DNA of 64,000 bases from Frigoribacterium sp. PhB116. Its GTDB lineage: Bacteria > Actinomycetota > Actinomycetes > Actinomycetales > Microbacteriaceae. Numbering within the stretch: the first letter of the stretch is position 1; every line of letters starts with the position of its first letter. A program made the translations under genes and the position numbers. Location of the stretch: assembly GCF_004364285.1 (NCBI RefSeq), contig NZ_SOBE01000001.1:1330649-1394648 (forward strand). The letters are read 5' to 3'. Positions 26,374 to 35,192 of the stretch are shown in pieces. Under the pieces are notes generated by a model, which saw only the letters and a list, made by a program, of their open reading frames with translations, was not told the origin of the DNA and searched no databases.

Positions 26374-27630
26374 GTGATCTCGTTCATCCGCAGCAAGCGC
26401 ACCGCCGTCGCGGTCGTCGGCCTGGCCGCCGCGACCCTCGCCCTGACCGGCTGTGCCGGCGGACCAGGCGGCGGCTCGTCCGACGCCGCCTCGGGCACCT
26501 ACACGTTCTGGGACCCGTACCCCCAGTTCGACGACTCGAGCGACTGGGCGAAGCTCATCGAGAAGTGCGGCACCGACGCGGGCGTCACCGTCGAGCGCAC
26601 CGGGTACGACACCTCCGACCTGACCAGCAAGGCGCTGCTGGCCGGCCAGCAGGGCAACTCACCCGACCTGCTGCTCGTCGACAACCCGGTCGTCTCGACC
26701 CTGGCCGAGGCGGGCCTGCTCACGGACACCGACGAGACCGGGGCCGACACCTCCGACATCGAGGCGAACATCCTCGCCGCCGGCCAGCTCGACGGGAAGA
26801 CCTACGGCGTCCCCATCGGCGCCAACACGCTCGCGCTCTACTACAACAAGGCCGTCCTCGACGCCGCAGGCGTCGACCCCGCGTCGGTCACCGACTGGGA
26901 CAGCCTCACCTCCGCCCTCGAGGCGGTCTCCGCCTCCGGCGGCAAGGGCATCACCTTCTCGGGCATCGGGACGGAGGAAGGCAGCTTCCAGTTCCTGCCC
27001 TGGTACTGGGGCTCGGGCGCCGACCTCACCGAGCTCGACTCCGACGACGCCGTCTCGGCGCTGGCCCTCTGGACCGACTGGGTCGAGAAGGGCTACGCCC
27101 CCAACTCGGTCATCAACAACACGCAGACGACGAGCTGGCAAGAGTTCCTGACCGGCGAGTACGCCTTCAGCGAGAACGGCACCTGGCAGCTCGCCGGCGT
27201 CAAGGAGTCGGGCATCGACTACGGCATCATCTCGATCCCCTCGAAGGACGGCGGCGCGGCCCCTGCACCCACCGGCGGCGAGTTCCTGACCGTGCCGGTG
27301 CAGAGCGACGACGCCCGCTACGAGGTCAGCGAGAAGATCCAGTCGTGCCTGACGAGCACCGAGAACCTCGTCGCGACCGACACGACGCTGTCCTACGTGG
27401 CCCCCACGAAGGACGCCCAGGCAGAGCAGGTCGCCACCGACCCCGACCTCGAGCCGTGGATCACCGCGGTCGCCGACGCCAAGGGCCGCACCAGCGACGA
27501 CCTGGGCACCGACTACCCGAAGATCTCGGAGCAGCTCTGGAAGGCCGTGCAGAACAGCCTCAGCGGGTCGTCCGACCCCGAGGCCGCCCTGCAGGAGGCG
27601 CAGCAGGCCGCCGCGTCCGCCACGAAGTAG
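26374..27630 (+). CDS. Sugar ABC transporter substrate-binding lipoprotein
   Basis: 418 residues. Signal peptide with lipobox LALTGC (Cys near residue 28) for lipid anchoring on the outer face, then a two-lobe binding fold (YTFWDPYPQFDDSSDW, YGVPIGANTLALYYNK, FLTGEYAFSENGTWQL). GTG at 26374 follows GAGGAA. First gene of the operon with two permeases and GH127, so an arabinose-containing oligosaccharide is the likely ligand (context only). Confidence 0.9.
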   Translation: MISFIRSKRTAVAVVGLAAATLALTGCAGGPGGGSSDAASGTYTFWDPYPQFDDSSDWAKLIEKCGTDAGVTVERTGYDTSDLTSKALLAGQQGNSPDLLLVDNPVVSTLAEAGLLTDTDETGADTSDIEANILAAGQLDGKTYGVPIGANTLALYYNKAVLDAAGVDPASVTDWDSLTSALEAVSASGGKGITFSGIGTEEGSFQFLPWYWGSGADLTELDSDDAVSALALWTDWVEKGYAPNSVINNTQTTSWQEFLTGEYAFSENGTWQLAGVKESGIDYGIISIPSKDGGAAPAPTGGEFLTVPVQSDDARYEVSEKIQSCLTSTENLVATDTTLSYVAPTKDAQAEQVATDPDLEPWITAVADAKGRTSDDLGTDYPKISEQLWKAVQNSLSGSSDPEAALQEAQQAAASATK

Positions 27631-27718
27631 CCACCGCAGCGCCACCAGCACCACCAGCACCACCCACCGCGACACCACCCACCGCACCGGACACCGCCCG
27701 ACGACGAGGAGCAGCCCC

Positions 27719-28702
27719 ATGAGCACCGACACGATGGAACGTCGCCAGGCACCGCCCGGAGGGAGGCCGGCCCCGCACACCGGCCTCCCCGGCGACGGAG
27801 CCCAGCGGCGACGCCGTGGGCCCGGCGCCTCACAACTCACCGCCTGGGCGTTCCTCGCCCCGGTCGTCACCTACCTCGCCGTCTTCTACGTCTGGCCGCT
27901 CGTCCGCAACGTCGACCTCTCGACGCACGACTACACGGTGCGGTCGTTCATCGACGGCACCGCGCCCTTCATCGGGCTCGAGAACTTCGCGGACGTCTTC
28001 TCCAGCCCGACCTTCGGGCCCGCGTTGGTGAACACCCTGCTGTTCACGGGCATCTCCATCGCGTTCCAGTTCACGATCGGCATGGCCCTCGCGGTCTTCT
28101 TCTTCCAGAAGTTCCCGCTGTCGTCGACCCTCAGGGCCCTGTTCCTCGTGCCGTGGCTGCTCCCGTTGATCGTCAGCGCCTCCACCTGGTCGTGGATGCT
28201 CAACAGCGAGAGCGGCGTCGTCAACTCCGTCATCCGCACGCTCGGCGGCGATCAGGTCAACTGGCTCACCTCGCCGCAGTGGGCACTCACCAGCGTGATC
28301 ATCGCCAACATCTGGATCGGCATCCCGTTCAACCTCGTCATCCTCTACAGCGGGCTGCAGAACATCCCCGGCGACATCTACGAGGCGGCGGCGCTCGACG
28401 GCGCGAACGCCTGGCAGGTCTTCTGGCGCATCACGTTCCCCCTGCTGCGCCCGGTCTCGGCCATCACGATCTTGCTGGGCCTCGTCTACACGCTCAAGGT
28501 CTTCGACATCATCTGGATCATGACGCGCGGCGGGCCCGGCGACGCCTCCACCACCTTCGCCATCTGGTCGTACCAGCTCGGCTTCGGCTCGACCCTCCCC
28601 TCCTTCGGACCCGCAGCCGCGGTCGGCAACCTGCTGATCGTCATGGCGCTCGTCTGCGGATTCGTCTACCTGCGAGTGCAGAGGAAGCAGGACCAGTCGT
28701 GA
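27719..28702 (+). CDS. Sugar ABC transporter permease (MalF-type)
   Basis: 327 residues with a cytoplasmic N-terminal tail and six predicted helices. The EAA loop that contacts the ATPase reads YEAAALDGANAWQVFWRITF (about residues 221-240). It is preceded by an 88-nt CAC-rich low-complexity spacer and an AGGAG site. The stop overlaps the next start (GTGA). No ATP-binding subunit is encoded in the operon, so a shared MsiK-like ATPase is expected, as in many actinobacteria. Confidence 0.92.
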   Translation: MSTDTMERRQAPPGGRPAPHTGLPGDGAQRRRRGPGASQLTAWAFLAPVVTYLAVFYVWPLVRNVDLSTHDYTVRSFIDGTAPFIGLENFADVFSSPTFGPALVNTLLFTGISIAFQFTIGMALAVFFFQKFPLSSTLRALFLVPWLLPLIVSASTWSWMLNSESGVVNSVIRTLGGDQVNWLTSPQWALTSVIIANIWIGIPFNLVILYSGLQNIPGDIYEAAALDGANAWQVFWRITFPLLRPVSAITILLGLVYTLKVFDIIWIMTRGGPGDASTTFAIWSYQLGFGSTLPSFGPAAAVGNLLIVMALVCGFVYLRVQRKQDQS

Positions 28703-29580
28703 GCGTCACCATCCGGCCCGCCGCGGCCCCCACGTCCGCCGCCCGCCGCGCCTCCTCGAGCCGTGCCGGTCGCCGCAGCCTCGCCACCACCGTGATCGGG
28801 GTCGTGCTGACCGCGATCATGCTGTTCCCGATCTACTGGATGATCAACGTCTCCCTGACCCCGACCGCGCAGATGCGGCAGAGCCCGCCGTCGTGGTTCC
28901 CCGCCGCCCCGACGCTCGACGGCTACCGGGCCGTCGTCGCCGAGCAGCTGCCGTTCCTCGGCACCAGCCTGCTGGTCGGCCTCGGGACCGTCGTCGTCAC
29001 CGTCGCCCTGTCGGCACCGGCCGCGTACTCCCTGGCCAAGCTGCGGCCGGTCGGAGGAGGCGCGCTGAGCTTCGTGATGATCGTCGCGCAGATGATCCCC
29101 CAGGTGATCATGGCGATGGGGTTCTACGCGATCTACCTCAACCTCGGCATCCTCAACCAGTGGTGGGGCCTCGTCATCGCCGACTCGACCCTCGCCGTGC
29201 CCTTCGGCGTGCTCATCTTCACGGCCTTCATGCGGGGCATCCCCGACGAGCTGATGAGCGCCGCGAAGCTCGACGGAGCCAGCGCGTGGCGCACCTTCCG
29301 TTCGGTCGTCCTGCCCGTGAGCCGCAACTCCGCCGTCACCGTCGGCCTGTTCGCGTTCCTCTGGGCGTGGTCGGACTTCGTCTTCTCGTCGACCCTCAAC
29401 AGCGGCGGCGACGCGCAGACCATCACGCTCGGCATCTACCGCTACATCGGCAACAACAACCAGGAGTGGAACTCGATCATGGCGACCGCCGTCGTCGCGT
29501 CGATCCCCGCGACGGTGCTGCTCGTCGTCGCCCAGCGCTACGTCGCCGCGGGCGTCACGGCCGGCGCAGTCAAGGACTGA
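28699..29580 (+). CDS. Sugar ABC transporter permease (MalG-type)
   Basis: 293 residues from GTG at 28699, overlapping the previous stop. Six helices; EAA loop MSAAKLDGASAWRTFRSVVL (about residues 186-205). It pairs with the MalF-type permease to form the channel. The C-terminus is typical of carbohydrate uptake family 1. Confidence 0.92.
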   Translation: MSVTIRPAAAPTSAARRASSSRAGRRSLATTVIGVVLTAIMLFPIYWMINVSLTPTAQMRQSPPSWFPAAPTLDGYRAVVAEQLPFLGTSLLVGLGTVVVTVALSAPAAYSLAKLRPVGGGALSFVMIVAQMIPQVIMAMGFYAIYLNLGILNQWWGLVIADSTLAVPFGVLIFTAFMRGIPDELMSAAKLDGASAWRTFRSVVLPVSRNSAVTVGLFAFLWAWSDFVFSSTLNSGGDAQTITLGIYRYIGNNNQEWNSIMATAVVASIPATVLLVVAQRYVAAGVTAGAVKD

Positions 29581-29639
29581 CCCGCACATCGACCTCGGCA
29601 CCACTTCCTCCTGCTTCCCCTCTCTTCTTGGAGCACATC

Positions 29640-31607
29640 GTGACCACCACTTCTCCGCGCACCGGCGCCTCCCGCACCGACTTCGGCGACAGCCGCCCCT
29701 TCGCCGGCCCGGTCGATCCGTCCCGTTCCGTCCTCACCCCGCTCGACGCGACCGAGATCCGGCTCACCGACGGCTTCTGGGCCGAGAAGCAGGCCCTGAA
29801 CGCCGACGTCGTGCTGAGGCACTGCGAAGACTGGATGGAGCGCATCGGCTGGACGTGCAACTTCGACCGCGCCGCAGCCGGCCTCACCGACCCCGGCACG
29901 CCGTGGGAGCACTCCGGCATCGAGTTCGTCGACTCCGAGGTCTACAAGCTCCTCGAGGGCATGGCGTGGGAGCTGGGGCGGGAGCACGACCCGGCCCTGC
30001 AGGCGCGCTACGACTCCCTCGTCGACCGCGTGGCCGCGGCCCAGGAGGCCGACGGCTACCTCCACACGAGCTTCGGCCGCGCCTGGCAGCGACCGAGGTG
30101 GAGCGACCTCGAGTGGGGCCACGAGCTGTACTCGATGGGCCACCTGCTGCAGGCCGTCGTCGCCGCCGAGCGCACCGCCTCCTCGCCCCGTCTGGTCGAG
30201 GTCGGTCGCCGTCTCGCCGAGCACCTCTGGACGGTCTTCGGCCCCGAGGGGCGCGTCGCGATCTGCGGGCACCCCGAGATCGAGGTGGCGCTCGCCGAGC
30301 TCGGCCGCGCCGTGGACGAGCCCCGGTGGATCGAGCTCGCCCGCCTCTTCGTCGACCGCCGCGGGCACGGGCTGCTCGGCCAGATCGAGTACGGCTCCGA
30401 GTACTTCCAGGACGACCTGCCGGTGCGCGACGCCGACGTGCTGCGCGGACACGCCGTCCGTGCCCTCTACCTCGCCGCGGGCGCACTCGACGTCGCCGTC
30501 GAGACGCGCGACGACGAGCTCGCCGCTGCCGTCCGGCGACAGTGGGAGGCGACGGTCGCCCACCGCACGTACGTCACGGGCGGCATGGGCTCCCACCACC
30601 AGGACGAGGCCTTCGGCGCCGACGACGAGCTGCCGCCGGACCGCGCGTACTCCGAGACCTGCGCGGGCATCGCCTCGACGATGCTCTCGTGGCGGCTGCT
30701 GCTCGCGGAGGGCGATCCCCGGTACGCCGACCTGATCGAGCGCACACTGCTCAACGTCGTGCTCGCCTCGCCTCGAGAGGACGGTCGCGCGTTCTTCTAC
30801 ACGAACACGCTGCACCAGAGGACGCTCGGCACCGAGCCCGACGAGGACGAGCTGAACGCCCGCGCCCTGTCCAGCCTGCGCGCGCCCTGGTTCGAGGTGT
30901 CGTGCTGCCCCACGAACGTGGCCCGCACCCTGGCCAGCGTGGAGCAGTACTTCGCGACCCGTAGCTCCGACGGGGTGCAGCTGCACCAGTACGGCAGCTA
31001 CGACGTCGACACCGTGCTCGACGACGGCACGCCGCTGGCGCTGTCGGTCGCGAGCGGATACCCCCTCGACGGGCGCGTCGAGGTGACGTGGCGCGGCGAC
31101 GTCGAGCGCGAGGTGGAGCTCACGCTCCGTGTCCCCTCGTGGGCCGACGGCGCCCCGGCCACGGTGGTCCTGCCGGACGGGGAGGTCAGGCAGGCCCGGG
31201 GCTCGACGACCGTCGTCCGCCGCCGCTTCTCGGCGGGCGACGTCGTCGTGCTCGAGCTGCCGACGACGGCCGAGTGGGTCCGCGCGGCCCCGACGATCGA
31301 CGCCGTCCGTGGTCAGGTCGCCGTCCAGCGCGGACCGCTCGTGCTGGCGCTCGAATCCGTCGACCTGCCCTCCGGCAGCGTCAACGACGTGCTCGTCGAC
31401 ACGACCGTCGACCCGGTCACGACGTCGACGGGTGCGCGGGTCGAGCTCTCGCGAAGCCACACGCCCGCGAGCGGATGGCCCTACGGCGACGCCGCGGCCA
31501 CCGCCCTGTCCCTCGGCAGCGTGCCGCTCGTGCCCTACGCCGCCTGGGGCAACCGCGGCCCGTCGACGATGCGCGTGTGGCTCCCCACGGACGATCTCGA
31601 GACCTGA
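29640..31607 (+). CDS. GH127 beta-L-arabinofuranosidase
   Basis: 655 residues. The (alpha/alpha)6 catalytic barrel and C-terminal beta-domains match GH127. The zinc/catalytic set of the Bifidobacterium enzyme HypBA1 (E338, C340, C417, C418) appears at E339, C341 (ETCAG) and C422-C423 (SCCPTN). It removes terminal beta-L-arabinofuranose, for example from hydroxyproline-linked plant glycans. No signal peptide: cytoplasmic, acting on sugars brought in by the upstream ABC system. GTG at 29640 has TTGGAG upstream. Confidence 0.93.
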   Translation: MTTTSPRTGASRTDFGDSRPFAGPVDPSRSVLTPLDATEIRLTDGFWAEKQALNADVVLRHCEDWMERIGWTCNFDRAAAGLTDPGTPWEHSGIEFVDSEVYKLLEGMAWELGREHDPALQARYDSLVDRVAAAQEADGYLHTSFGRAWQRPRWSDLEWGHELYSMGHLLQAVVAAERTASSPRLVEVGRRLAEHLWTVFGPEGRVAICGHPEIEVALAELGRAVDEPRWIELARLFVDRRGHGLLGQIEYGSEYFQDDLPVRDADVLRGHAVRALYLAAGALDVAVETRDDELAAAVRRQWEATVAHRTYVTGGMGSHHQDEAFGADDELPPDRAYSETCAGIASTMLSWRLLLAEGDPRYADLIERTLLNVVLASPREDGRAFFYTNTLHQRTLGTEPDEDELNARALSSLRAPWFEVSCCPTNVARTLASVEQYFATRSSDGVQLHQYGSYDVDTVLDDGTPLALSVASGYPLDGRVEVTWRGDVEREVELTLRVPSWADGAPATVVLPDGEVRQARGSTTVVRRRFSAGDVVVLELPTTAEWVRAAPTIDAVRGQVAVQRGPLVLALESVDLPSGSVNDVLVDTTVDPVTTSTGARVELSRSHTPASGWPYGDAAATALSLGSVPLVPYAAWGNRGPSTMRVWLPTDDLET

Positions 31608-31614
31608 GCCGCTT

Positions 31615-31671
31615 GAGGCCCGAGACGAGGACGAGCCGTCGCCCGATCGACCGGGCGGCAGCCTGCAGGGC
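31615..31671 (-). pseudogene. Fragment of a sensor histidine kinase gene
   Basis: The minus frame reads ALQAAARSIGRRLVLVSGL, matching 17 of 19 residues of the membrane-proximal start of the kinase at 47841-48908 (ALQAAARSIGRQIVLVSGL). Nucleotide similarity over about 59 bp is also high. No further kinase sequence flanks it, so it is a relic of a paralogue between the GH127 and P450 genes. Confidence 0.7.
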
Positions 31672-31735
31672 CACGTGACTGCCGCTCCGACAGGTGGTGT
31701 GGTCGCGAGTTCGTGGAGGCTGGCACGATGGCCGC

Positions 31736-33046
31736 ATGTTCCCCTCGACACCCGTGACGAACCCGCTTCGCGACGACTCGATCTCCCTGCTCACCCGGGG
31801 GTACGGTTTCGGTGCACGACTCTGGGAACGAAGACGGTCAGGCGCACGGGCTGTGCCACTTCGCCTCCTCGGGCGGGAGGCGCTGCTGGTCCGAGGCGCC
31901 GAGGCCGTCGAGCTGTTCTACGACGAGCGGCGCATCGTCCGGCACGGGGCCATGCCCTCGATCATCCAGCAGACGCTCTTCGGCCGTGGGTCCGTGCACA
32001 GCCTCGACGGAGCGGAACACCGGCACCGCAAGGCGACGTTCCTCGACGTCGCGTACGAGGACGAACAGGTCGCCCGGCTGACGCCCCTGCTCGAGCGCGA
32101 GTGGCGCCACGAGATCGATGCCTGGCTGTCCGGGGGACGACGCTCCGCCTACGACGCAGCCGTCGGGGCGTTCGGCCGCGCGAGCATGCGGTGGGCGGGC
32201 CTGCCCGGGACCTCGGCGGCCAGGACGCGCTGGGCGAGCCGTCTCGCGCAGATCGTCGACGGCTTCGGTGTGCCCTACTCCCCGGAGTACCTGCTGGCGG
32301 CGGCGAACCGGGCCTGGTCAGATCGGCACGCTCGCCGCCTCGTCGAGGCGGCGCGCGCCGGCGCTCTCGAGCCCGGGGCAGGGACGGCCCTCGACGAGTG
32401 GGCTCGGCACAGGGACCCCGACGGCGCGCTGCTGCCCGCGAAGCTGGCGGGGATCGAGCTGCAGAACAGCATCCGCCCGATGATCGCGGTGGCCCGCTTC
32501 GTCGCCTTCGCCGCCAAGGCCCTGCACGAGCACCCCGAGTGGCGGGGTCGCATCGCCGCGGAAGCCACCGAGCGTGGAGCGTCGGCAGGTGGGCCGCTCG
32601 CCGTCGCGTTTGCGCAGGAGGTCAGGCGGACCGCGCCGTTCGTCCCGATGCTGCCTGGCTGGGCCCGCACCGACGTCGAGATCGACGGACGGAGTCTGCC
32701 TGCTGGTGGGCGGGTGCTGCTCGACATCCTCGGCACCGACACGGATGACGCGTCGTGGGACCGCGCCTCCGAGTTCGACCCAGGACGTTTCATCGGCGTC
32801 GACGACTACGAGGCGATCTCGACGTTCGTCCCTCACGGGGGCGGGGACCCCGCGGGCGGACACCGATGCCCCGGAGAGAAACTCGCCATCGCAGGCCTCG
32901 CCGCCGCGGTCGCGGCCCTCAGCGACCCTCGCCTGGCGATCCTCGACGAGGGTCTCGGCGTCGACCGGCGACGGTTGCCGACCAAGCCGTCGTCGGGCGG
33001 CCGCGTACGCGCCACGGGGGCACCGTCCCGGTGCCCGTTCCACTGA
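31736..33046 (+). CDS. CYP152-type fatty-acid peroxygenase (cytochrome P450)
   Basis: 436 residues from ATG at 31736. Heme ligand C378 lies in GHRCPGE. The I-helix carries R247-P248 (NSIRPMIAVARF) in place of the usual acid-alcohol pair; in P450 BSbeta R242-P243 binds the fatty-acid carboxylate so that H2O2 drives alpha/beta hydroxylation. The N-terminal block LFGRGSVHSLDGAEHRHRK is also CYP152-like. No redox partner gene is adjacent, which fits peroxygenase chemistry. GTG starts at 31694/31697 are possible alternatives. Confidence 0.88.
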   Translation: MFPSTPVTNPLRDDSISLLTRGYGFGARLWERRRSGARAVPLRLLGREALLVRGAEAVELFYDERRIVRHGAMPSIIQQTLFGRGSVHSLDGAEHRHRKATFLDVAYEDEQVARLTPLLEREWRHEIDAWLSGGRRSAYDAAVGAFGRASMRWAGLPGTSAARTRWASRLAQIVDGFGVPYSPEYLLAAANRAWSDRHARRLVEAARAGALEPGAGTALDEWARHRDPDGALLPAKLAGIELQNSIRPMIAVARFVAFAAKALHEHPEWRGRIAAEATERGASAGGPLAVAFAQEVRRTAPFVPMLPGWARTDVEIDGRSLPAGGRVLLDILGTDTDDASWDRASEFDPGRFIGVDDYEAISTFVPHGGGDPAGGHRCPGEKLAIAGLAAAVAALSDPRLAILDEGLGVDRRRLPTKPSSGGRVRATGAPSRCPFH

Positions 33047-33065
33047 CAGCACCACGAGACGTCGT

Positions 33066-33090
33066 CGCCCTGCCGTCCGAGAGCAGGGCG
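33066..33090. terminator. Hairpin between convergent P450 and response regulator genes
   Basis: CGCCCTGC (33066-33073) and GCAGGGCG (33083-33090), perfect 8-bp stem, 9-nt loop, in the 64-bp convergent gap. Confidence 0.6.
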
Positions 33091-33110
33091 GGCGTCGCCT
33101 GAGGTCGCAT

Positions 33111-33761
33111 CTAGATCCACCCGCGCTCGAGCGCCATCAGGACTGCCTGCTGCCGAGTCGGCACGGACAGCTTCGCGAGGACGGCCGAGACGTGGTTGCG
33201 CACGGTGCCGGGCGCGAGGGAGAGCTCGCGCGCGATCTGAGCGGTCGTCTGGCCCTGACGCCCGACCCTCAGCACGTCCCGTTCGCGATCGGTCAGGGGA
33301 CAACGTTCGTCGCTCAGCGCGTCGGCCGCGATCTCGGGGTCGACGTACCGCGCTCCTGCGGCGACCCGGCGGATGACTGCGGCCACCTCCTTCGCGTCGC
33401 GGCTCTTCGGCAGGAATCCTGCTACTCCCGCGGCGAGTGCGCGGCGGAGCACGCCGGGACGGGCGTGTCGGGTGACCACCACGCAGCGAGCGGTGACGGT
33501 GCGTCGCAGCCGCTCCGCTACTTGGACTCCGTCGAGGCCGGGCATCTCGAGATCGAGCAAGCAGATGTCCGGGTGCAGGCGCTCCGCCGCGACGACGGCT
33601 TGCTCACCGTCGGAGCACTCGGCGATGACCTCGATGTCGCCCTCGAGGCGCAACAGCGCGGCCAGCGCCGAGCGGATCATCGCCTCGTCGTCGGCGACGA
33701 GGACACGGATGGGCCGGGAGCTGCCCGGAGCAGCGACGTCGGAAGTCGTGTCGATGCTCAT
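33111..33761 (-). CDS. NarL/DesR-type response regulator
   Basis: 216 residues. Receiver domain with phosphoacceptor D70 (ICLLDLEMPG) and conserved acidic pair D24-D25; C-terminal LuxR helix-turn-helix at about 150-205 (LTDRERDVLRVGRQGQTTAQIARELSLAPGTVRNH-type). Partner of the DesK-like kinase upstream, with ATGA overlap. Likely binds the dyad at 35045-35062. Confidence 0.9.
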   Translation of the reverse strand: MSIDTTSDVAAPGSSRPIRVLVADDEAMIRSALAALLRLEGDIEVIAECSDGEQAVVAAERLHPDICLLDLEMPGLDGVQVAERLRRTVTARCVVVTRHARPGVLRRALAAGVAGFLPKSRDAKEVAAVIRRVAAGARYVDPEIAADALSDERCPLTDRERDVLRVGRQGQTTAQIARELSLAPGTVRNHVSAVLAKLSVPTRQQAVLMALERGWI

Positions 33762-35029
33762 CGCGGCCCGCCCGCGGCCGACTCTGCGGGAACCGTCACG
33801 ATCACGGTGAAGTCGTCCTCCGCCGCGCGGACCTCCATCGATCCCCCGACATCTCCCGCGCGCCTGGCCGTGCCTTCGAGCCCGGTGCCCTGCCGCATGC
33901 GCTCAGGAGGTGCCCCGGCGTCACCGGGTGACGGTGCCGTCGCGGGAGGCAGGGGTGCGGGGACGTCGTTGCTGATCTCGTACCGCCACTCGTCATCGAG
34001 ACGCGTGAGGGCCAGGCGGGCTCGCCTCCCCCCGCCGTGTCGGAGGACGTTGGTGGTCGTCTCGCGGATGACGGGACCGAAGACCGAGGCCGGGGCGGTG
34101 TCGGCTTCGACGTCGATGACCGCCTCGACCGTGAGGCCGGCGGCGCGCAGCAGGTCACGAGCGTTGGCGAGTTCATCGGGAAGGGGGACGGTGCGGAACC
34201 GGGTCGCGAGATCGCGGGTGCCCTGCCGGGCCTCGTCGACGCTGAGGCGTGCGGCTCTCAGCTGATGGAGGGCGGCGTCGCGGTCGTCCGGCAGCAGTCT
34301 CTCGGCGAGTTCGAGCTGCAGGGCGATGACCTGCAGGTGGTGTCCCTGGAGGTCGTGGACGTCGGTGGCGACGGCGAGTCGCTCCTGGGTCGCGGCGAGC
34401 CGCGCCTCGGAGACGCGAGCACGGTCGAGCACCATCAGCACGTCCCACCACCAGAGCGACAGCACCGTGGTCAGAGGCAGCAGGACCGAGAAGACACCCG
34501 CGACGTACGGGTCTTCGTGGGCTGAGAACGGCGGTTCGGAGAAGGCCGTGGCGACGTCGACGACCAAGACGCCCGCCAACAGGGCCGTGACCGCCAATAC
34601 CATCCGCGCGCGCACGAACCGGGGCCAGTGGAGCAGCTGCAGGGACTGGGCGAGAGGCAAGATCAGCAGCACCCAGAGCCCGGACAGCGACCACACCGTG
34701 ACGCCGTAGGCAGTGGCGACGACCAGCGGCACGAGGGTGCTGCGCCAGTCGAGAGCGGTGGCGTCGCCTCCGCCGTGCCGATAGGCACGCAGCAGAGGAG
34801 CCGTGGAGAGGATCCAGACGAGACCGCCGACCAGGACGGCGAGGACGACACCTCGGTCGAGGCGCGCCTGCAGGAGCGTGGCCGCCCAGACCAGCACGAC
34901 GGTCAGCTCGAAGAGCACGAGCGCGACGACGGTGTACCACCAGGTCGCAGTGACGGCACGTGCCGTGCCCCTGGAGACCGGCGGGGACGACGCTGCCTCG
35001 ACGGTGGGGGCGTCGGCCGGAGCGGTCAT
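33758..35029 (-). CDS. DesK-like sensor histidine kinase
   Basis: 423 residues. About five or six transmembrane helices (residues 30-200), then a HisKA_3 dimerisation helix with phospho-His H225 (VHDLQGHHLQ) and an HATPase domain (VIRETTTNVLRHGGG; QGTGLEGTARRAGDVGG). The architecture matches DesK-type sensors of membrane state. Coupled to the response regulator. The extracellular loops are small, so the signal is probably sensed in the membrane. Confidence 0.9.
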   Translation of the reverse strand: MTAPADAPTVEAASSPPVSRGTARAVTATWWYTVVALVLFELTVVLVWAATLLQARLDRGVVLAVLVGGLVWILSTAPLLRAYRHGGGDATALDWRSTLVPLVVATAYGVTVWSLSGLWVLLILPLAQSLQLLHWPRFVRARMVLAVTALLAGVLVVDVATAFSEPPFSAHEDPYVAGVFSVLLPLTTVLSLWWWDVLMVLDRARVSEARLAATQERLAVATDVHDLQGHHLQVIALQLELAERLLPDDRDAALHQLRAARLSVDEARQGTRDLATRFRTVPLPDELANARDLLRAAGLTVEAVIDVEADTAPASVFGPVIRETTTNVLRHGGGRRARLALTRLDDEWRYEISNDVPAPLPPATAPSPGDAGAPPERMRQGTGLEGTARRAGDVGGSMEVRAAEDDFTVIVTVPAESAAGGPR

Positions 35030-35044
35030 GGCCCCACCATAGGT

Positions 35045-35062
35045 CCGTGACAGAAGTCACGG
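35045..35062. promoter_or_regulatory. Probable DesR-type operator
   Basis: CCGTGAC-AGAA-GTCACGG, perfect 7-bp dyad with 4-bp centre, 15 bp upstream of the kinase start and about 130 bp upstream of the divergent exporter gene. The form fits NarL/LuxR response-regulator sites and suggests autoregulation plus control of the exporter. Confidence 0.6.
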
Positions 35063-35192
35063 GTCCGACGGGTACATCGCCCCTTCGCCAGTGACGGCCC
35101 GACACTGCCGGTGACGTCGCCCGTGTCGTGGACTGGTCACCACAGCGGAGAGGTCGACCAGGCCCCTCCCGAGAACGACAGGAGCGACCGTC

